A DNA stretch of 64,000 bases from Gnomoniopsis sp. IMI 355080 (GCA_027946555.1 JAPEVC010000200.1:1-64000), one strand, 5' to 3'. Shown: positions 1 to 12,586, counted from the first letter of the stretch. Numbers and translations are program-made. The notes: generated by a model not told the origin, from the letters alone.

Positions 1-77
1 CCCCCGGAGGTACCACCACCCCCACTCGCCGCCCAAGCGCCATCACCAAGAAAGCTGCCCCCGATTCAACAATCTTA

Positions 78-2767
78 TCAAGTTGAGGTGAGCTGCTCGC
101 CCTTCAGAATCTGGGTGAAGGCTTGAAGAGCAACCTCGGGCTGGTAATAGGGAACCTCGTGACCGGCCTCGTACACCCTCAAGAAGTTGAGGTTTCCAAC
201 CGACTTGAATTGTCCAAACGATGTGCCGTCGACAGTGTACTCAGCCAGCGCGGTAGACTGGAACTCGGCGCTGTCGGTGTAGTTGAGGTTGTTGACGACC
301 AGCTGGGAGCCATACCAGTTGCAAATCCAATCCAGATCCTACGTTTCGTTAGCCAGATTCTTTAGTTCTTAATGAATGTCTGAGGAAGGTATTTGGAGAG
401 GTCTGAACAGTGTTCAAGGAACTTCTGGACAAGAATTCTCTTCACAAATACCTTGGACACTTTTCAAATAACGTGCTCCTAAGACTGTTGGAAAGAGAGA
501 AGAAAAAAAAGGGGGGGGGGAAACTGACTCCTGCCCAGATGAGGACGTTGATACCGCTCTGCACGACCTCAGCAAGCGGCTCGAGGAACGACCGAGCCTC
601 GTCACCAGTGGCGACAATCTTGGCGTACGGGCCAGTGGGGCATTCGCTGTATGTGCTCTGAGCACCAATGGCGGCGACAACAGTGGCGTTGGCTAGGTAG
701 TTGGCATAAGTCTCTGGGGGGTCGGTGTTCTGAGAACTGGATGGCTCCGCTACGTCGTAAACATTGAAGTCATTGGCCTGCTCAATGGGAGTCTCCCTAC
801 ATATTCACAATTTTAAAGTCAGTAATTGCAAAGGGTATTGTGAGGAGAGAATACAACTAGATGTCGACGGAAATGGGGCCTGGAGGAATGGTGTGCTCCC
901 GGTCGATACTTACACGGCTGAAGCACAGGTGCTTCCGGCAGACAGGCAAGCAGCGTTGTTACCGGTCAGACCTGTGCAGCTGGAGTAAGCTGGAACACAG
1001 GTGTCGGTGTCTAGATTTATGGCATTAGTGTCTCTGTGGCAAGACTTTAGAGGGCAGATTTCGAGATGATCTCGCCGCTAAACTGGCGACAGTATCCTAT
1101 CTCACTCGATGGCTCACGTACAAGCATCCATGTACTTTTCGTACTGCCTCTCCGTAACAAGCTGGTTGTAGGTGTTGTTATAGGCGAAGATGGGGTAGGC
1201 CTGTGTACAGCGTTCCAAGATTAGCAGGTCCACAGGACCAGGACTTTCTCTAGCGCGCTACTCAAAATCAAACTTACCTGGTACTGAAGGAGCGGGTCAA
1301 TCCATCCATTGTTAATACCCAGAGCGATCAGGTTGATTGTCTCTCCGGTAACAGTTCCGGCAGCAATAGCAGCATTCTGGGACTGGAAGTACGAACTATT
1401 GATGGCTGTGATTAGCTATGACCATTATGATCAGAAGTCCAAGAAGCTTCAGCTTACGCAAACTCGGGGCCGTAGTGGCCTCCGTAACTCTCAGTGAAGA
1501 GAGCAAAGTCACGACTTTCTGTGAAGGGTAGATAGCTTAGCTTCGGGTGTTCTTCAATCATTGCATCCTAATGGTGCCCGTGGCTTGAGAGCCATGCTCA
1601 GGGTCATTAGATCTTGAATTCGGAGTGAACACGAACCGTACTCCTATAGGCTTCAAAGTCAGTATTTGCGCTTATTGGGGTGGTAGAAAGAAATATCTAG
1701 GTATGAACCATGACATTTTGTCAATGGTCCCCCGAAATTTGGTGCACAACTCCTCGAAGAAAAAAATGCGACTGAACTGGGGCTTCTTACAGGGAAAGCT
1801 GCATAGAAGTTCTGCAAGAATTTCCAGACGTACTCCGCGGCTGTGATAGTGCTTGTTGCACTGTCAGTGCCGTAGGAGAAACCGGTACCTGATTCCTGAA
1901 ATTAGTCTTATTGTGCTTTTGTTCTTTGAAACCTGCGTGTACTTACCAATAGGCTGATCCACGTAAAGCATGTTGGCATAGGTGTTCCAGGAGTACTCGT
2001 TCAGCGAGGGCTCGCTTGAGCCGTCGACGAAGTGGCAGGGTCCTATTAATTTAATCAGTGCCAATTTCCAAACTCAAAAAAAGGTAATTCAAGTTCTTGG
2101 TCTCAGAGAGAGAGATTCACTATACATACCATGCTCTTGGAACAGACCAATCCTATCAACATTCATAAGTTGTCAGTATAGGCACCTCAAATAAGTGACA
2201 TCAAGGTGGTGTATCCATTCGGAAACAGCCTCGCCGGAAACGAAAAAGTCTTCCCTGTGTTCGACGACCGAGATTGCCCAGACCCCTTTGAGGAAATGAA
2301 AGAGCTTACATGCTACTGCAGCCTGGGCCTCCGTTGAGCCAGAGCACAAGAGGTGCCGAGGATGCGTCGTTCCGGGCCGAGAAGAACCTGAGTTTACCTA
2401 GTCAGTGTCGAAGATTGATCCATGGGACGTTGAACAACCATAACTCACCAGTACCACATGTGCATGGTGGATGCAGAGTTCAGGTCTGCATCGAGATAGC
2501 CGGAGTAAGTCGTCACCCCCTCAGTCGTCTCCTGGAGTACTGTCAGTATACATGTCCCGCAATATGCACGCAGTCTTGAAAAGTTACACATACGCAAATT
2601 CCAGAGTTCTCAACATACGCCAACGAGGTGGAGTCTCCATCACGCTTGAAGACGTTGAAGAGGGTCTCGCCCCTGGTCTCCAACCACCTCTTGTGAAGTC
2701 CCTCAGACTTGGGCGCGGCCGCTGCCAAGGAGGCGAGGCCAAGAGCTGCCAAGAAACGGAAGGCCAT
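78..2767 (-). CDS. Secreted serine carboxypeptidase, peptidase family S10
   Basis: Likely an extracellular or vacuolar exopeptidase that removes C-terminal residues. The start at 2767 opens a signal peptide (MAFRFLAALGLASLAAAAP). In order I read SGIC/ETTEGVTTYSGYLD, the oxyanion-hole block WLNGGPGCSS, NTYANMLYVDQPIGTGFSY, the nucleophile block FTESYGGHYGPEFA (Ser in ESYGG), the Asp block WAGDLDWICNW and the His block AGHEVPYYQP, so all three catalytic residues are present. I place 12 GT-AG introns, more than in any other gene here; joining them restores the family reading frame through to QILKGEQLTST and a stop at 78-80. One predicted exon, 1637-1643, is only 7 nt and is needed to give FPEYESRDF. 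It resembles fungal carboxypeptidase S1-like enzymes. Family is certain; individual splice sites are inferred. Confidence 0.9.
1637..1643 (-). other. Predicted 7-nt microexon in the S10 carboxypeptidase
   Basis: On the minus strand the sequence reads ...CCTATAG, then GAGTACG, then GTTCGTG.... Using these seven bases as an exon between the exon ending in AAFP and the exon starting AGTCGTGAC-type sequence gives FPEYESRDF, the wording expected just before the nucleophile block in fungal S10 enzymes. Skipping it, or using a single long intron, gives a frame error or an unrelated insertion. The donor GTTCGTG is weak. Confidence 0.6.
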
Positions 2768-4005
2768 AGTGAACGCTTTGCAAAATCACGTCGGAACTTA
2801 GGTGAACAGCAGCTGTGGTAATCGGGCTTGCAGTCCCAAGACTTTTGGCGGCAATCTGACTAATGCTTCTGGCGCACAGAGCGAATCTAGTTGCGAAAAT
2901 GGTCCCCAGAGACGTGTCTTGGCGATACTTATAGGCGGCCTTGTCCGAGGGACCATAACAACGCTTGACCCATGCCGGCCCACAACTTCGAACCATCAAG
3001 TCATGAGAGCAAAGAGATGGCCTGCCATATAGAGAAGGTGTACTGGTACATTGTATAATGGCGAGGATGGACCCAGACATGGAATGCAGAACAAATTAAT
3101 TCTGTGACCCATCAAAGCTGTCCTGGTTGGAGGATGGCAGTTTAGCTGCGTCCTGCCGGCTCGGGAAATCAAGCATAATTCCATGCTAGACCTTGAAGAG
3201 CAGTTCGGTCAGGGCCAATCTGTCCCCGACTCTGGCCTAGATCGTCACTCGGGTGGATCAGCCAAGGCCACCCAAAATGGAGCCTCAGACCCTGACCTTC
3301 CTGATTTGGCTATCTGGAAGCTATGAGGATCATGCCATTGGCTGACGGCTCCATGTCCCTGGAGGCACAACCCCGGCCCTCAACCGCCCAAGCACAAGCA
3401 GTGGCTTTACCTAGGTACCTAGGTACTAAATTGTGAATGGAACCATGAACCACTGGCCAGTCCAACAAGTCTGTTTCTTTCTGGGGCTGGAGGTACAAAT
3501 CATTCATGGCAGACAGTAATGCGACTTCAAAGGGTTTCCGTCGGCTTTTATTAAACCTGGGACCTTTCCCAACTTCATTAGGACTCAGGAGCTAGGTGCT
3601 CACCCTCGCAATCGCGGGCAGCTCTGAATAAGGCCATCTTTCACAGTCTAATACTCAGCTGAGTCCTGACCAAAATTCATGACAGGTTCGAAAAGGGAAG
3701 GTGATAATACCGTTACGAAGAAAAAGACTCACAACATCCAATGTCTGGGAGAATAGAGATGGAAGGTTGCTATGATGGGATTCGTGACCCATAATGTAAG
3801 TGAATGATGAGAGTAAGCGAAATTGAAACCGTTCAAAACTAAACTAGCAACGAGTGATGCCCCATTTTTGTACACAAGTTGAGTTCCATCCGTTCTCATT
3901 GTGGTCTGCGTCCACCCGGGCAAGATGTCATCTCCGGCGGCCTCACCACCTTGACCTCAGCATCCTGAGCAAAGGTACCACAGGAGTATTTCTTGTCAAA
4001 CAATA
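2768..4005. other. Intergenic region, carboxypeptidase promoter side
   Basis: No convincing coding sequence. It is upstream of the carboxypeptidase and downstream of the acyltransferase. It holds a 16-bp perfect palindrome, ACCTAGGTACCTAGGT, near 3410-3425. Confidence 0.6.
3410..3425. repeat. Palindrome ACCTAGGTACCTAGGT
   Basis: Perfect self-complementary 16-mer made of two CCTAGGTA-type units. Single units of the same word recur in other intergenic regions of the window (near 8594, 23938, 33549, 39366, 55889 and 63297). Confidence 0.7.
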
Positions 4006-5400
4006 TTACCCTATATATCGACCGTACTTTTCGAAATCCGCATCGTTCTGCAAGGTTTTTATATCCTCATCCTTGAGACAGCAGGCTACGTCAACATGGC
4101 CCTCAAGCGTCTTCGGCATCAGATAAATGATGGATTCCATAGGGTCGAATCTCGGCCTCTTTGCAAATGCTGGATAGCCTAAAGTCTTGCCAAATTCGAC
4201 AAGGCCCACCCCGAGCGCTGACCAGCTTGATATAGTAATGTCAAACGCGGTCAGGTCAAGTCGAGCTCCGAAGGAAAGCATTCCTTTGTCGTCCAGTGAA
4301 TCAAGTTTCGTAGCAAATGACTGAATATCATGCGATTTGATTGCCAAAAGGTCACCGCGCATTTGGTGCGCAAGGCTAGACAAGTCATTGGTCGCAGACG
4401 GGTCGTCTAGTAACACTTCCGTGTAAGCGCATGTGACGGCATGTCCTGTGTACTCCTTGGCTATCGGTGGTTCCAGGAAACGCCGAGCGTTGATTGCGCG
4501 GCAGATAATTGCCTTGGGAACCTTTGGCAATCTTCTTGATCTTGCTATGAGGATTTTCTGGCAGATCCAAGCTGACAAGGCGTCGTCTGTCGTGATCCAA
4601 GACACAGGCACTGCGTTGCTGGTCTTGCTAGGAGGTTTCGACGCAGCTGTCTTCAACGCTGCAAGTCTGTTGGCGGAGAAATGGAAGTAGACCCAGCGTA
4701 CGTCGGATGATATTGTTTGAACCTCCGGCGTTTTCGGTGCTTTCAGCCCTGCTGTTGGCATGTATCTGCTCATGTCGGGGAGCTGGGCCGGGTCCAGAAG
4801 TTTCACTATGTTTCTCCTGTCCTGGTTACCCGCTACGACCTCGACCTCGGTGAAGGGCTCCCCACGAAGTGAGCTAGCGTATAATTCAAAGATATGCCCC
4901 ATGCCGTTCATATCCATGATGTTGTGATTGCCCTGGAAGACAACAATGAGCCCCCCTTGAACGAAGTTTGCTTGAATCTCAAGTACAGGCGCGGGCTGCA
5001 TTGATTCATCATATTGGTGCGGCCCTCCTTTCCTGCAAGAAAGTATTTTGCCATCAAGCATGCTCATCGGCACACCTGCAGCAAGTATTGCCTCCATTGA
5101 AGAACAAAGATGCTGACATTCCTTGAATTTCACCAATGAAGGCCTCTGGTCGGCCGAGTACGGCACGACAGTCGCCAAACCTGTCCTTCCGGGCCCAGAT
5201 CCTCTGCGAATGACATGCCCTGCCAGGAACGGGAACGCCAAGACAAGTTGTTCAGCCGCGCGTCGAAGGTCTTGCAAGATGTCATCGGGGTCTTTATCCA
5301 CAGAGAACCCCAGTGCCATATGTGTGTACATTTTCAAGGAACTGAGCTGGCCCAAGACATCTTGTATGTGCGCGAAATGTTGGGAGATATGGCCGTCCAT
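4006..5400 (-). CDS. BAHD-type acyltransferase, trichothecene 3-O-acetyltransferase-like
   Basis: Intronless frame of 464 residues, starting at MDGHISQHFAHIQDVLGQLS and ending RYIG-stop. Family members move an acyl group from acyl-CoA to a hydroxyl or amine of a small molecule, in the cytosol. The catalytic HxxxD motif is visible as H159-N-I-M-D163, preceded by the typical hydrophobic strand LIVVFQGN. The N-terminal stretch with SVDKDPDDILQDLRRAAEQLVLAFPFLAGHV is the usual opening of the Tri101-like fungal subgroup. The C-terminal DFGWG motif of plant BAHD enzymes is replaced by a looser VEFGKTLGYPAF segment, as is common in fungal members. No polyketide, peptide or terpene synthase lies nearby, so the acceptor is unknown; the name does not imply trichothecene production. 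It shares a 725-bp divergent promoter with the M3 peptidase. Confidence 0.85.
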   Translation of the reverse strand: MDGHISQHFAHIQDVLGQLSSLKMYTHMALGFSVDKDPDDILQDLRRAAEQLVLAFPFLAGHVIRRGSGPGRTGLATVVPYSADQRPSLVKFKECQHLCSSMEAILAAGVPMSMLDGKILSCRKGGPHQYDESMQPAPVLEIQANFVQGGLIVVFQGNHNIMDMNGMGHIFELYASSLRGEPFTEVEVVAGNQDRRNIVKLLDPAQLPDMSRYMPTAGLKAPKTPEVQTISSDVRWVYFHFSANRLAALKTAASKPPSKTSNAVPVSWITTDDALSAWICQKILIARSRRLPKVPKAIICRAINARRFLEPPIAKEYTGHAVTCAYTEVLLDDPSATNDLSSLAHQMRGDLLAIKSHDIQSFATKLDSLDDKGMLSFGARLDLTAFDITISSWSALGVGLVEFGKTLGYPAFAKRPRFDPMESIIYLMPKTLEGHVDVACCLKDEDIKTLQNDADFEKYGRYIG

Positions 5401-6125
5401 TATTGATCGGTTTCAGTTGTATAGTCGGATCTGTAACATTGGGAAGCTCAACATGGATTTTGAGGTCTGAGGGTACGGGTGATGGTCGATGTTATCCTTG
5501 TAAGCTGCGCATTTGAGATTCTGTCTGAAGTCTATACTTTATCGCACATGAGCCATCGTGAGTCATGAAGTAGATTTTGCTTGCGCTCATAAATACGAAA
5601 AAGAATACGGCTACAATCTTGTGGCGGATTAGTATAGCCACCATGACGACCCCAGATATCAAACATTAAGATCAACGTTGTCTTTCCTTGTTGTGTAGAC
5701 ACGGTTGAAATTCTACATGATTGATAGCACAGCGCATAGAGACAGTAAATGAGCCTCGGATGGTGCGGAGCTGATGAGCCGGCAGTAGGCAGGTGATGTT
5801 CTCGGTTGCAAGCTGTGCCGCACCTCATCAGCGCCAATGCAAGACGAACCCACTTGCAGAGAACCTTGTGGAGCTGCACAAACGCACATGGCGCTCTGGA
5901 GAGCGGCCAACGGCTCATTTTGCCTATCTAAGAGAGAGATTGGAGTACTCAGCCATGCCGTTTCAGCCGGCTCAGAAGATATAAGAACGTGAGGATTCAT
6001 CTGATTGCGATCGGCTCGAAAACAAAGTTGTATCTCAAAGAGTCTATCAAATTGCTCGGCTCCACATGATGCAGACTTCAGCTACTGTCCTGAGCAAATG
6101 ACTGCTGCTTCCAGAGTCTGATAAC
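5401..6125. promoter_or_regulatory. Divergent promoter between acyltransferase and M3 peptidase
   Basis: Gene-free 725 bp between two genes transcribed away from each other, so it should carry both promoters. I see no unambiguous TATA box or known operator. Confidence 0.5.
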
Positions 6126-8528
6126 ATGGGGGCTCTCACCGAACCCTTATCCCACCATCTTCCGCCGCTCTTCAACCCAACCCCTGAATCCGTCTTGACA
6201 GATGCGAGGGCAGCCATTTCGAAAACCGAGGAGGTCTGGAACGGCGTCGTGAAAAACATCGTTCTGGACCAAGCCAGTGTTGAAAATACCATTCTTCCTG
6301 TGGCACACAGTGAAAACGAAACGAGGATCACCTACGACCTCGTGTTTCTTTATGCAACTACACACCCATCACGAGAAGTCCGGGAAGCCGCGAAAGAGGG
6401 TAAGCGGCTTGCTGATGAAGCCGAGGTTGACCGATATAACCGGGGAGATATGTTTTCGCTGGTAGACGCAGTACTCAGAAAGACCGACGAGGTGTCAGTC
6501 GACCCAGAGGCTTATCGATTCCTGGTCAAACACCATGCCCAATTTCTGGAAAATGGATGCGGTCTACCCGACGACACAAAGGTTGAGTTCAAGATAAACC
6601 TCAAAAAGCTGCGTTCACTCACTCAAGCATACGCGGCCAATCTTGACGAGGATAATTCAGGAATGTGGTTGGAACTGGCCGTTCTCGAGAGCCTTCCTGC
6701 GTCCTTTCTCGAAAAGTTGAAGAAAGGGGAGGGTCAAAATGAGGGAAAGCGCTGGGTGAGCATGAAGCGATCAGACCACGAAACAATGATGAGGTTCTGC
6801 AGTTCTGAAGAGACTCGGATGCGATACTTCATCGATCATCAGAATCGCCTGCCTGCTAACATCCCGCTCGCCCGCGAAATTGTTCTTCTTCGAGACACAC
6901 TGGCCCGTGAGCGGGGGTACGACTCATGGGCGCAATTCAAAATGGCCAACAAGATGATCACACATCCCTCGATTGTTTTTGACATGCTGGACAAGGTCCG
7001 TCCAGGGCTTCAAGAATTAGCAAGAAAAGAGGCAGACGAGCTCCTCGCATTGAAGAAAGCAGACGATAGCCCGGCTGATGAGTTGTTCCTGTGGGACATA
7101 TCATTCTACCGCAATCAGCGACAAGAAAAGGAAAAGTTCGATACCAAACTTACCATGGAATATTTCGAGTTGCATACTGTGGTCAGGAACACTTTGAAGG
7201 TTTATGAAACCCTCTTCGGCATCCGTTTCGAGTTTGTCGACAAACGTAGAGCACGACAACTCCATGAAGAGAACGCCCCTCATACGGTGTGGGATGATGA
7301 TGTTCTACTTTACCTGGTGTGGGACATTAATGAAGATGAAGCTTCGTTCCTAGGCTGGCTTTACTTCGATCTTGTAAGTACCGTTTGCTATCCGCAGTGT
7401 GAGTTGCGCTTGCTACGTCGAAATAGTGCAAAAGAATACAGCCTCCTGACTATTATTCACAAATTTCAAGTATTCTCGCGAAGGAAAACACGCACATCAC
7501 GCTGCGCATTTCGGCTTGCGAAAGGTAAGCACATCACGTACTGAAACAGAAAGTAAAGATCTGATTGGAGTAGGGCTTTGAGCGTCCTGATCGGACACGT
7601 TCATATCCGGCTTCTCTCCTGGTTATCAACCAAACCAAAAACGTCGATTGCAGACCCTCACTTCTCACGGTAAACCAAGTGCGAAGTGTTTTCCACGAAG
7701 TTGGGGTGAGTCAGCTTTTGCAGAACGCCCAGGTCTCTACAGGTTATTCTAACGTAGTACAAGCATGGTATGCACAACTTGCTCTCGAAGACGCGATTTG
7801 CACGAATGCACGGCACGAAGTGAGGATTTGCCTATTAAACCTAAACCAAGAATCATGCTAACACTTTCTTCAGGGTGGATCGAGACTTTGTGGAAACGCC
7901 CAGCTTACTATTCGAGCATTTCCTTTGGAAGCCTGAAATTCTGCGTGCAGTCTCATGCCATTACTCTCATACATCTCAGAATTTCCGGGAGCATTGGCAA
8001 TCAGCCCATCCGGACGAAGATTTGCCCCCAAGAATTCTCGCCGACGATGTGATATCATCAATTGTCTCTAACGAGGAGTCTCCAAGCGCGCTTAGTGTGC
8101 TGAAACAGCTTCACTATGCTCTACACGACCTCAGTATCCATAATCCACCAAGTCGGGATTACCTGGAGAAAGGAGACTTTTGCGAAGCTTATAACAAACT
8201 CTGGGTAGAGCTATTGCCTGTTTCTGGCGGAGAGGCAGTCGGCAAGGGGTTCCACTGGGGTCGCGGGGAGTCAGTTGTTCGTGCTTATATGTGTGGTAGC
8301 TACGATGCAGGTTACTATGCGTATACCTTGGGCCAAGTTTGGGCCCTAGATATCTTTGAGAGCTTCTTTTCTGGGGACAAATGCATTACTGAGGCAGGGA
8401 CAAGGTACAGAGAACTACTTCTGAGACCTGGAGGCTCTCAGTCTGAGTGGAAGACTCTGCGACAGTACCTGGGACGAGATCCAGATCCAGCAGCTTATTT
8501 CAAGTGGCTTGGTCTTGGTGATGAATAG
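6126..8528 (+). CDS. Thimet oligopeptidase / saccharolysin, metallopeptidase family M3
   Basis: Zinc endopeptidase that trims short cytosolic peptides. Five exons join in frame (6126-7373, 7471-7524, 7574-7705, 7764-7819, 7874-8528) to 714 residues, the normal size for M3A enzymes. The zinc site reads H475-E-V-G-H479, with the third ligand E504 in RDFVETPS, 25 residues after the second His as in thimet oligopeptidases. Downstream are WGRGES and GSYDAGYYAYTLGQVWALDIF, the glycine- and tyrosine-rich substrate loop region. The third intron falls exactly inside the zinc motif, between HEVG and H. Without splicing the frame appears broken after 7373, but every junction has GT-AG and restores conserved sequence. 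No targeting signal is obvious. Confidence 0.92.
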
Positions 8529-10268
8529 ATAATTGAACGCTTCAGAGTTCAGCTTTCTTGCTCCAAAACAACAATAAGGACCTAAATATACTACCTAGGT
8601 ACACTCGGAAAGCAGGGGTGCGAATATCTTGTCGATCTTCCACTATACCTTACTTGTGGGGAGTTATAACAAGACTGGTCATCGTTGCAAAGCTGGTATT
8701 CAGTTGTGATTTGGGATTTTGTCTTGAACCAATATTGTATCCGAGTGCATGTTCGAGCAAGGCCTCAAGGATATTTTTAGATGTGCCACTATTACAGTGG
8801 CCATAGTATAGCCGTAGAATTTACAAAGCGAAACCACATAGCCAGCGCTGTCCAGCGCTTCTTCGCGCATTTTTCTCATAAAGGTAATTGAAATTTTCGA
8901 CGTCCGTAACGCTCGGAACAGCGCCTGTGCCGAAAAACCCTGTTCAGTCGAAGCACATACAGCCGCAATTGTCTGTCCTGCCGTGCTTCCTAGAATATCT
9001 ATGCCTCCTGCCTGTTCTTCCACAAGCGAATGCTAGGCCGCACGGCATGTCTTATTGGCACATGATGAACTAGCTAGATAGGATAGGAGGTGTTAGCCGC
9101 ACATTGCGAAGCTGGGGGCTAGAAGTGTGTAGAGATGCTGCCTGGTCTATGAGAGGCCTGTGGCAAAATAAAGTAGGAAAGAGAGTTTTATCCCAAAATA
9201 TTATTAGCTGAATATCTGTATAGGTGCAGAAAGAAATTGAGACGTTGCGAAGCTCAACGCAAATCTTCTTACCCAGGATGAGAATCTTGACGTTGTACAT
9301 TAAATTTGCATTGATTCTCGATTTCAGATGGCTCAGTGGAATTTTGTACTATGAAGATGTCTTTTTATCTCGTTTTGGACTTTGTAATTGAGATGGGAAT
9401 TGTTTTCAATGAGTATGTGTAATCGTGTAAGTAACTAAACGACACACGTTCGCCCTCCGACCTTGGTGTTTCCCGGGGATTCAGTGGCAAACAGTTGTCT
9501 TTCACAAAAACATCTATATGTTCACTCTCATATGCTATGTAGCACATTTTTCAAAATGCAAATAAAGTAAAGGAGACCAAGGAAAGGACACTCATGTATA
9601 CAGATCATGGGACTCGAGCTTTCACTTTTTGAGACTCTTGGCTGCGTGACAGTTTAGTCCATGGCAATATAAGCTATACAGGCGGGCAAGGGCAGGATGG
9701 TCAATATCATCGATTATGAGCACGGAATGGATGTAAATAAAAATTCCGTAGCAGATTCAAGGAGAAGTAGGACCGAAAACCGTCGAAAGACTGTGTTGGA
9801 TTGGAAGTACAGACTGTACATGTACTCCGTACAGTACGCCTGCCCAAGCACGGGAGAACGTCAAAAGGGTTAGGGCTCGATGTGATGATTACTAAGCGCC
9901 GAAGCGATCAAAACCCCCACCAAATTCCCAGCTTCGAAAGTTTTGCAAGCGAAACCTTCTTCTCTCTGCCACATACACAAAAAGCCTCGATCCCTCATTG
10001 CGAGGCGCGATGGCAAAGCCCTGAGAGCCGTTCGGTGTCAAGGTAAGCGCGTGGTCTCTATACATGTTTCGTCTTCCCCATTTTGCAAATGATGATAAAC
10101 TTTTTCCATTAAGAACGGCCAACTGAAAGTCAAACCCATGTTGACTCAATCGAATCATCAAGCTCAACAGTCTGATCCTTGCACAATCTTATTTCCCCTC
10201 ATAGTTTGCTTGCCTTGATCTCGTGCAGGAAAGCTAATCTTGAGATATACAGTGACACCGTACAGTGG
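8529..10268. other. Convergent intergenic region
   Basis: About 1.7 kb between the 3' ends of the M3 peptidase and the beta-lactamase-like gene. It is AT-rich around 9070-9600, with no frame I would defend. It contains CCTAGGTA near 8594 and TACTCCGTA at 9823-9831. Confidence 0.5.
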
Positions 10269-12586
10269 CTAAACAATCTTGTCAAACCAAACCAGCCCCT
10301 CGACCTTGTCCTCCATACCCACATTGACATCCAGCCATGTAATTCCCATTGCCGCGACCTTCCCATCGGCCCCGACGCTGAACTGCACAGGCGCGTACTC
10401 GTGCGGCGGCGACGCGTCGCGGCGATTCCCGACGAAGGCGTACTGCAGGAACATTATCCAGTACTCACCACTGACGTGTTGGAAGTCGTGCAAGATCCGC
10501 CACGTAGCGTCACTACGGTTCGCCACGAGCGCGTTCTCCGAGACCGTCCCGGCAGCGGTGAGAGTGAAGTTCTGGTATCCCGGGTTGTAGTACGTCCCTT
10601 CGTAGGCATGGAGGGGTAGCGCGGGCGGAATTGGCGAAGAGGGGCGATCGGGGTAAGTTTTGTTGATGGCGTTGGCTATGAGAGCGTCAAGTTTGTCGTC
10701 GATGCCGCGATACCTGTGATATGAGCATAGTTAGCTAGCAAGTTCATTTTTCTCCAGTCCACCCAAATAGCCTCGAAGTTGTTTCCCCCTCCGGTGCTGT
10801 GACGCATGTGATGCAAGATGAGAACATAGGTGTACATACTCGGCTTCCCAGTCATACCTCTCATCCTCCGGCACGCCCAACTTGTCATCTACAAGCTGCC
10901 AGACCGCAATTGTGCCAACATAATTGCTCGATCCTGCCGTATTCGCGAACGTGACCACGCCAAATTCCAGACTCGGGAAGAAAAACACCTCGGCGCCATA
11001 GGCGTGCATTCCTCCAGCATGCTGCCAGTATGTGTGTCCCCGGTAACTACCTACAACCCATCCCAAAGCATACGCCTGCGGCGCATCATACGGTTGCGCC
11101 TTGACTCCTGTGCTGCTGCTGCTGTTTCCCCCGTAGCCCGCCAGGGTGAAGATGCTTTTCGGATCGACAATGATCCGCGGCGTCTTGATCGCTCGGTGGG
11201 CCTCCTTGGGCACCGGCGCGGCCTCCCGCAGCATCATGCGGATCCACCGGGTGTAGTCCTCGACGCAGCTGACCACCGCGCCGGCGCCCGAGATCTCGTC
11301 CGTCGGTATGTACGGCACCGTCACAAACTCTCCGCGCTCCTTGACCCAGCTATACCCCGCGGCGAAGTGTTCGGGCGCGGCCAACGCGTCCTCGAGGGAA
11401 AAGTACGTCGAATGCATGCCCAGCGGCGTCCAGATCCACTCGCGCAGCACATCGCCCATCCAGCGGCCCGTGATCGTCTGGACGACGTGCGAGGCCACGA
11501 CGAACATTTGGTTGCAGTACTGCCAAGTGGTGCGCGGCGCGGCATTCAGTGGCAGGTAACGGAGCATGCGAGTGACGTCGCGCGGTGTGGCGACGCGGCG
11601 CTCCTCGCCATCGGGCCCGGAGGAGGAGGAAGGGAGGAAGTGGGTGTTGGCCTTGTCATGGCGCGGCAGGCCGGTACGGTGGGAGAGGGCGTCTTCAAGA
11701 GTGATGTGCGTGGTGGCCCAGGGGTCATCCATGAGGACGAAGTCGTCGGGGATGAGCGCAGAGATCGGCGTCGTCCAGGCGAGTGGTGAACCGGGCGCGC
11801 TCCCGCCGGGAACGGTGTAATTGCCCGAGGCTATCATGATAGAGAGCGTCGCGACCGTGAAGGCTTTGGAGGTGCTGGCGCCGTAGAAGAGGGTGGTGGG
11901 TGTGACCGGCGTCGAGGGGTAGGTGGCGATGCCGTAGCCCTGTGGTGAGTATCTAAGTTAGCAACGAGTGTTCTTCTTATTCAAGACCAGGAAGCCATGG
12001 CTATATGGAGGCCATTGCCAGGCGTCCGTGACTGCCGGTAGAAGGGTTTCTGCGTGTATCCCGAGATGGGGCTCTTTGGGGGACGGCATATACATCCACG
12101 TAGACGAAGCCTTCACACAAGAGAGGACGGGCGCAAGACGTGAGGCTGTGGCAGCTTCCTCCCCCAGCTCTTCCTCCCCCGGGGTGTCCACATAAGCGCA
12201 TATGTCTCACAGAGCCCATCGATCACAGACAGCCAGCAGCCTCCATCCTGTCACTGAACAGGATATTCATACGACCACAAGCCATTGACCGGAGAGAATC
12301 ACCAAGTCAAAAAGTGAACCCAACCAACCTGCGTCCAAATATCCTCCCCATCTACCACCCCGACAGCCAGCCCCGGCACTTTCCACTCCCCCAGCCAGCG
12401 CACCACTTTCCTCCTAAAATCTCGCGTCAACGGATTCTTCCCCGTGTCATCAAATTCGTCCTCCGCTTTGTCAAAAATGGGGTTCTGTGATGATGATGAT
12501 GCGGTGTCTACGCCGAGGGCCGCGATAAGCGGCCAGTGACCGGCAAGGACCACGGCGGCTAGGATGGAGTTGGTGGGGAGCAGCAT
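10269..12586 (-). CDS. Secreted class C beta-lactamase-like serine hydrolase
   Basis: Member of the beta-lactamase/penicillin-binding-protein/esterase fold. Three exons (12586-12329, 11939-10840, 10713-10269) join to 600 residues. A hydrophobic N-terminus (MLLPTNSILAAVVLAGHWPL) suggests a signal peptide. The catalytic SxxK reads STSK in FYGASTSKAFT, the YxN element is YCN in TWQYCNQMF, and the third element is HAG in YWQHAGGMHAYG. A C-terminal beta-rich domain follows (AYEGTYYNPGYQNFTLTAAG). The SxxK is visible only after splicing, as it lies 5' of the longest internal ATG-initiated frame. Intron 1 is long for this genome (about 390 bp) with a weak donor, so that junction is the least certain. 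Fungal relatives are mostly uncharacterised esterases or peptidases, and beta-lactam cleavage should not be assumed. Confidence 0.87.

Noticed and set aside
10830..11789. 319-codon plus-strand frame
   Set aside because: Antisense shadow of the beta-lactamase-like gene; Arg/His-rich without motifs.
4006..12586. Possible secondary-metabolite cluster (acyltransferase, peptidase, hydrolase)
   Set aside because: No polyketide, peptide or terpene synthase, no transporter or cluster regulator.
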